Shown in pieces: positions 22,881 to 24,778 of a stretch of DNA of 24,778 nt (position 1 is the stretch's first letter; the number at the start of each line of letters is the position of its first letter). The notes below the pieces were generated by a model. It searched no databases and was not told where the DNA came from. It was given only the letters and a program-made list of their open reading frames with translations. The stretch lies in assembly GCA_965662045.1 (NCBI GenBank), contig CBFIGE010000022.1, positions 1 to 24,778 of the forward strand, written 5' to 3'. A program made the translations under genes and the position numbers. The stretch comes from UBA3478 sp965662045 (GTDB taxonomy: Bacteria; Bacteroidota; Bacteroidia; Flavobacteriales; Flavobacteriaceae).

Positions 22881-23342
22881 GTGGAATCGGTTAAAATTAT
22901 ACCCTATACATCTCAACATCAACCAGAATTTGAACGCTTAAATCGAACTTGGATTGAGAAGTATTTCAAAATGGAGCCACTTGATAAGCAAATTCTAAAA
23001 TTGCCTGACAAATTCATCATTGACGCCGGAGGATTTATTTTATTTGCAGAATTAAATGGCAAAATAGTGGGCACAGTAGCCCTAAAGAAGATAACTTCTG
23101 ACTGTTTTGAACTTACCAAAATGGGGGTGGATTTTGATTATTTGAGAAAAGGTATTGCAGAAAAACTAAGTAGAAAGGCAATAATTAAGGCTCGTGAAAA
23201 GGGAGCCCGAAATTTGATTCTATTTACCAATAGTGCACTTACTCCAGCGATCAATTTATATGAAAAAATTGGATTTAAAAAAGTGCCTTTGGCAGATACC
23301 GACTACCTCAGAGCCGATGTAAAAATGGTTCTAAACCTATAA
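22881..23342 (+). CDS. GNAT N-acetyltransferase
   Basis: I choose the GTG at 22881 (153 residues, beginning M-E-S-V-K-I-I-P-Y). GNAT homologues normally begin just before such a strand, and the extra 12 residues from the TTG at 22845 (CNLKLLKVFFLV) look like untranslated leader. Core motifs, numbered from the GTG start: strand then turn GFILFAELNGKIVGTVAL (51-68), the acetyl-CoA loop LRKGIAEKL (88-96), and the C-terminal NSALTPAINLYEKIGFKKV (117-135). The N-terminal TWIEKYFKMEPLD is shared by a Bacteroidota subfamily of unknown substrate. It converges with the membrane-anchored protein gene with three bases between stops. Confidence 0.8.
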   Translation: MESVKIIPYTSQHQPEFERLNRTWIEKYFKMEPLDKQILKLPDKFIIDAGGFILFAELNGKIVGTVALKKITSDCFELTKMGVDFDYLRKGIAEKLSRKAIIKAREKGARNLILFTNSALTPAINLYEKIGFKKVPLADTDYLRADVKMVLNL

Positions 23343-23345
23343 CTA

Positions 23346-24101
23346 TTAGTAAAAGGATGGGACTTTTTTGTCTGAGGTGATTCGACCTTGGATGCTACCT
23401 TCATATCCAGATTCTTCTTTAATAATTTCCACTAAACTGAGATTTGCAGTTATACCGTACTGCAGATACCCCACATAACTCAGATGCTCTTGTCGTTTAG
23501 AGCGCAAAAGATAAAGCACTTCATTAGAGAGTTGAAAATCTGCAAGGTAATGTGCGTCGATTAAAAACCCAGAATAGGTGCTGCTCAACTTTTCGATTTC
23601 ATCTGATTGCAGTTCGATTAGAGAAGAAGTATGTACCTCAAGCTTATCTCTATACAACTCAATTTGTCGTTCTTGTTCTTTCAGCCAATTGTTGTAAACG
23701 TATTTAGCCTGCAAGCCAATAGCAAGATTTTCATTTTCGATCAACTCCAATAAGCCTGAATTTTGAAGACTTCTGTACTCCTCTTGATTGTCGACAAAAG
23801 TGGTCACAATGGTAGTGGCCATTTGCAGGTGAAAACCAATACTGTCTCTTGAGAAATCTTTTAAGTTTTTGTGATGCTTTAAAATCCAATCTGAGGACTT
23901 TACGGCCAATTTATGAGCCTCTAGGTTAAATTCGAAATCACCTAAATCTTGAGTAATATTTCCTAAAATCCGCACGAGCGCCTGTTCTTTGAGTTGTTCT
24001 TTATAGGATAGTTCTCTTTTGTATTCCACAAAGAAGGAGAGCGAAAGACCAAGGGTAATGACTAAAAACTCAAGCCCGTATTTGATGATGTGTTTTTTCA
24101 T
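23346..24101 (-). CDS. Membrane-anchored coiled-coil protein, DUF6090-like
   Basis: The 251-residue protein has a single N-terminal membrane helix (about 9-27, YGLEFLVITLGLSLSFFVE) with positive residues before it. A long helical, coiled-coil-prone region follows: EQLKEQALVRILGNITQDL and then SLQNSGLLELIENENLAIGL. A central EYRSLQNSGLLELIEN segment recalls the DUF6090 group of flavobacterial proteins, which have the same plan; this is a pattern judgement. No enzymatic motif is visible. It starts three bases after the stop of the next gene upstream on the same strand (24105-24572), so the two form an operon. Function unknown. Confidence 0.62.
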   Translation of the reverse strand: MKKHIIKYGLEFLVITLGLSLSFFVEYKRELSYKEQLKEQALVRILGNITQDLGDFEFNLEAHKLAVKSSDWILKHHKNLKDFSRDSIGFHLQMATTIVTTFVDNQEEYRSLQNSGLLELIENENLAIGLQAKYVYNNWLKEQERQIELYRDKLEVHTSSLIELQSDEIEKLSSTYSGFLIDAHYLADFQLSNEVLYLLRSKRQEHLSYVGYLQYGITANLSLVEIIKEESGYEGSIQGRITSDKKVPSFY

Positions 24102-24104
24102 GGG

Positions 24105-24572
24105 TTAATTATCGGTCGCTATTTTTCTTAAACCTTCGATTTCATTTTGGAATTCTAAACTAAAGTTCTGCTTGTAATTTTTCCACATTTCCTTTACGTG
24201 CTTATTGTTTTTAAGATCATCCTCAATAATTCTACGATAGGCTAACCAAGCGTTTTCATCGAATAAACCCATTCGATATTGATAAAAGGAATTGTCAAAG
24301 TCCCTGTAATTAAACGATTGATATTCAATCATCATATATTCTTCGAAATCAGTTAGTTCTTGATTTCTAGACAGCTTATATCTTGCTTTAACGATTACTT
24401 CTTGGTTGAGATGCATTTTTCCAACCTCCATATCGGTTTCATTAAGTGATTGTCTTATCGATGCCTTCGAAAGCTTATTATAGGTGTTGACCTCTAATCC
24501 TAAAAAAACCAAAGACAAAACGATTGAAATAGCGCTTATGACTTCAATATAGATTCTAAATTTGGCTCGCAT
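24105..24572 (-). CDS. Small membrane-anchored helical protein
   Basis: The 155-residue protein has a single N-terminal membrane helix (about 8-27, YIEVISAISIVLSLVFLGLEV) and then a helical domain with FNYRDFDNSFYQYRMGLFDENAW. Its size, topology and the segment order (helix, small-residue linker, paired helices, FDENAWLAYRRII) resemble the tandem paralogues at 4087-5352. Both are probably members of one broad uncharacterised family, but the similarity is remote. It lies directly upstream of the DUF6090-like gene, which suggests the two membrane proteins act together. I see no catalytic motif. Confidence 0.62.
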   Translation of the reverse strand: MRAKFRIYIEVISAISIVLSLVFLGLEVNTYNKLSKASIRQSLNETDMEVGKMHLNQEVIVKARYKLSRNQELTDFEEYMMIEYQSFNYRDFDNSFYQYRMGLFDENAWLAYRRIIEDDLKNNKHVKEMWKNYKQNFSLEFQNEIEGLRKIATDN

Positions 24573-24630
24573 TTTTTAAGTTTAGTATTGGTGAATAAGT
24601 TAATGAATCAGACTGAATATCAAAGTAGTA

Positions 24631-24778
24631 TTAGCTAAAAAGTACATGACACAAGACCAAACTCAACGCCAAGAGTACAGCCCAAACTGAAATTTTTGAA
24701 TCTGCAGGCTGAAATAATTCTTTGACGGGGTTCATTTGAGCCTTTGAACCTAAAACGCCAATGGCAAATCCAATAAAA
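24631..24778 (-). CDS. C-terminal end of an integral membrane protein, truncated by the window edge
   Basis: On the minus strand a frame is open from the right edge to a TAA at 24633-24631, giving 48 residues. They include a hydrophobic segment FIGFAIGVLG, a polar linker (SKAQMNPVKELFQPADSK), and a final membrane helix ISVWAVLLALSLVLCHVLFS. The regular alternation of two hydrophobic segments supports real coding sequence. The start and most of the protein lie beyond the window, and I do not recognise the family. It runs in the same direction as the two genes downstream, 58 bases before the next start. Confidence 0.6.
   Translation of the reverse strand, partial: FIGFAIGVLGSKAQMNPVKELFQPADSKISVWAVLLALSLVLCHVLFS

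Noticed and set aside
1..24778. CRISPR array, tRNA or rRNA genes, insertion sequence, integrase or phage genes
   Set aside because: No regularly spaced repeats, cloverleaf-like segments, transposase or integrase motifs were seen on either strand.

Overview
The window looks like a chromosomal segment of a marine Bacteroidota, most likely a flavobacterium. Base composition is AT-rich and genes mostly lack Shine-Dalgarno sequences. The best promoter match is of the Bacteroidota TAnnTTTG type. Exported proteins carry Bacteroidota hallmarks: a type IX secretion C-terminal sorting domain, many short lipoprotein signals, and DUF5916 and DUF6503 families. No rRNA, tRNA, CRISPR array, insertion sequence or phage gene was seen.

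Layout. (1) 1-1311: the 3' end of a large secreted modular protein of the kind that carries polysaccharide hydrolases. (2) 1383-6040: small genes on both strands: an NTF2-like secreted protein, a large lipoprotein esterase-like protein, a GNAT acetyltransferase, two tandem paralogues of a small membrane-anchored protein, and a DinB-like exported protein. The paralogues come from a tandem duplication of about 0.7 kb, which copied the last codons of both neighbouring genes as well. (3) 6189-9412: a DUF5916 outer-membrane protein and a Kazal-domain lipoprotein. (4) 9482-17297: a tight operon of an S1 sulfatase, a PSD1/DUF1549/DUF1553 cytochrome protein, a Tat-exported DUF1501 protein, a DUF2231 membrane cytochrome c with LRR and chitobiase-like C-terminal modules, and a histidine phosphatase lipoprotein. 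(5) 17303-22040: an MMPL/RND exporter facing a dienelactone-hydrolase-like gene that overlaps a GhrA-type 2-hydroxyacid dehydrogenase, followed by an HxlR regulator with palindromes and direct repeats in front of it. (6) 22108-24778: a DUF6503 protein, a second GNAT gene, two membrane-anchored helical proteins, and the truncated 3' end of a further membrane protein at the right edge.

How the genes may work together. The most coherent unit is region 4. A periplasmic sulfatase is translationally abutted to a cytochrome/DUF1553/DUF1501 module best known from Planctomycetes. The module carries three CxxCH haem motifs over two proteins, one of them anchored in the membrane by DUF2231. I infer an exported pathway for a sulfated organic substrate in which desulfation and an oxidative step are coupled, with electrons passed to the membrane cytochrome. 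The substrate cannot be read from the sequence. The partial secreted protein at the left edge and the CBM9-like DUF5916 protein would fit a polysaccharide-using lifestyle, but no SusC/SusD pair is present. The other clear story is evolutionary: the 4074-5503 duplication with remnants of both flanking genes.
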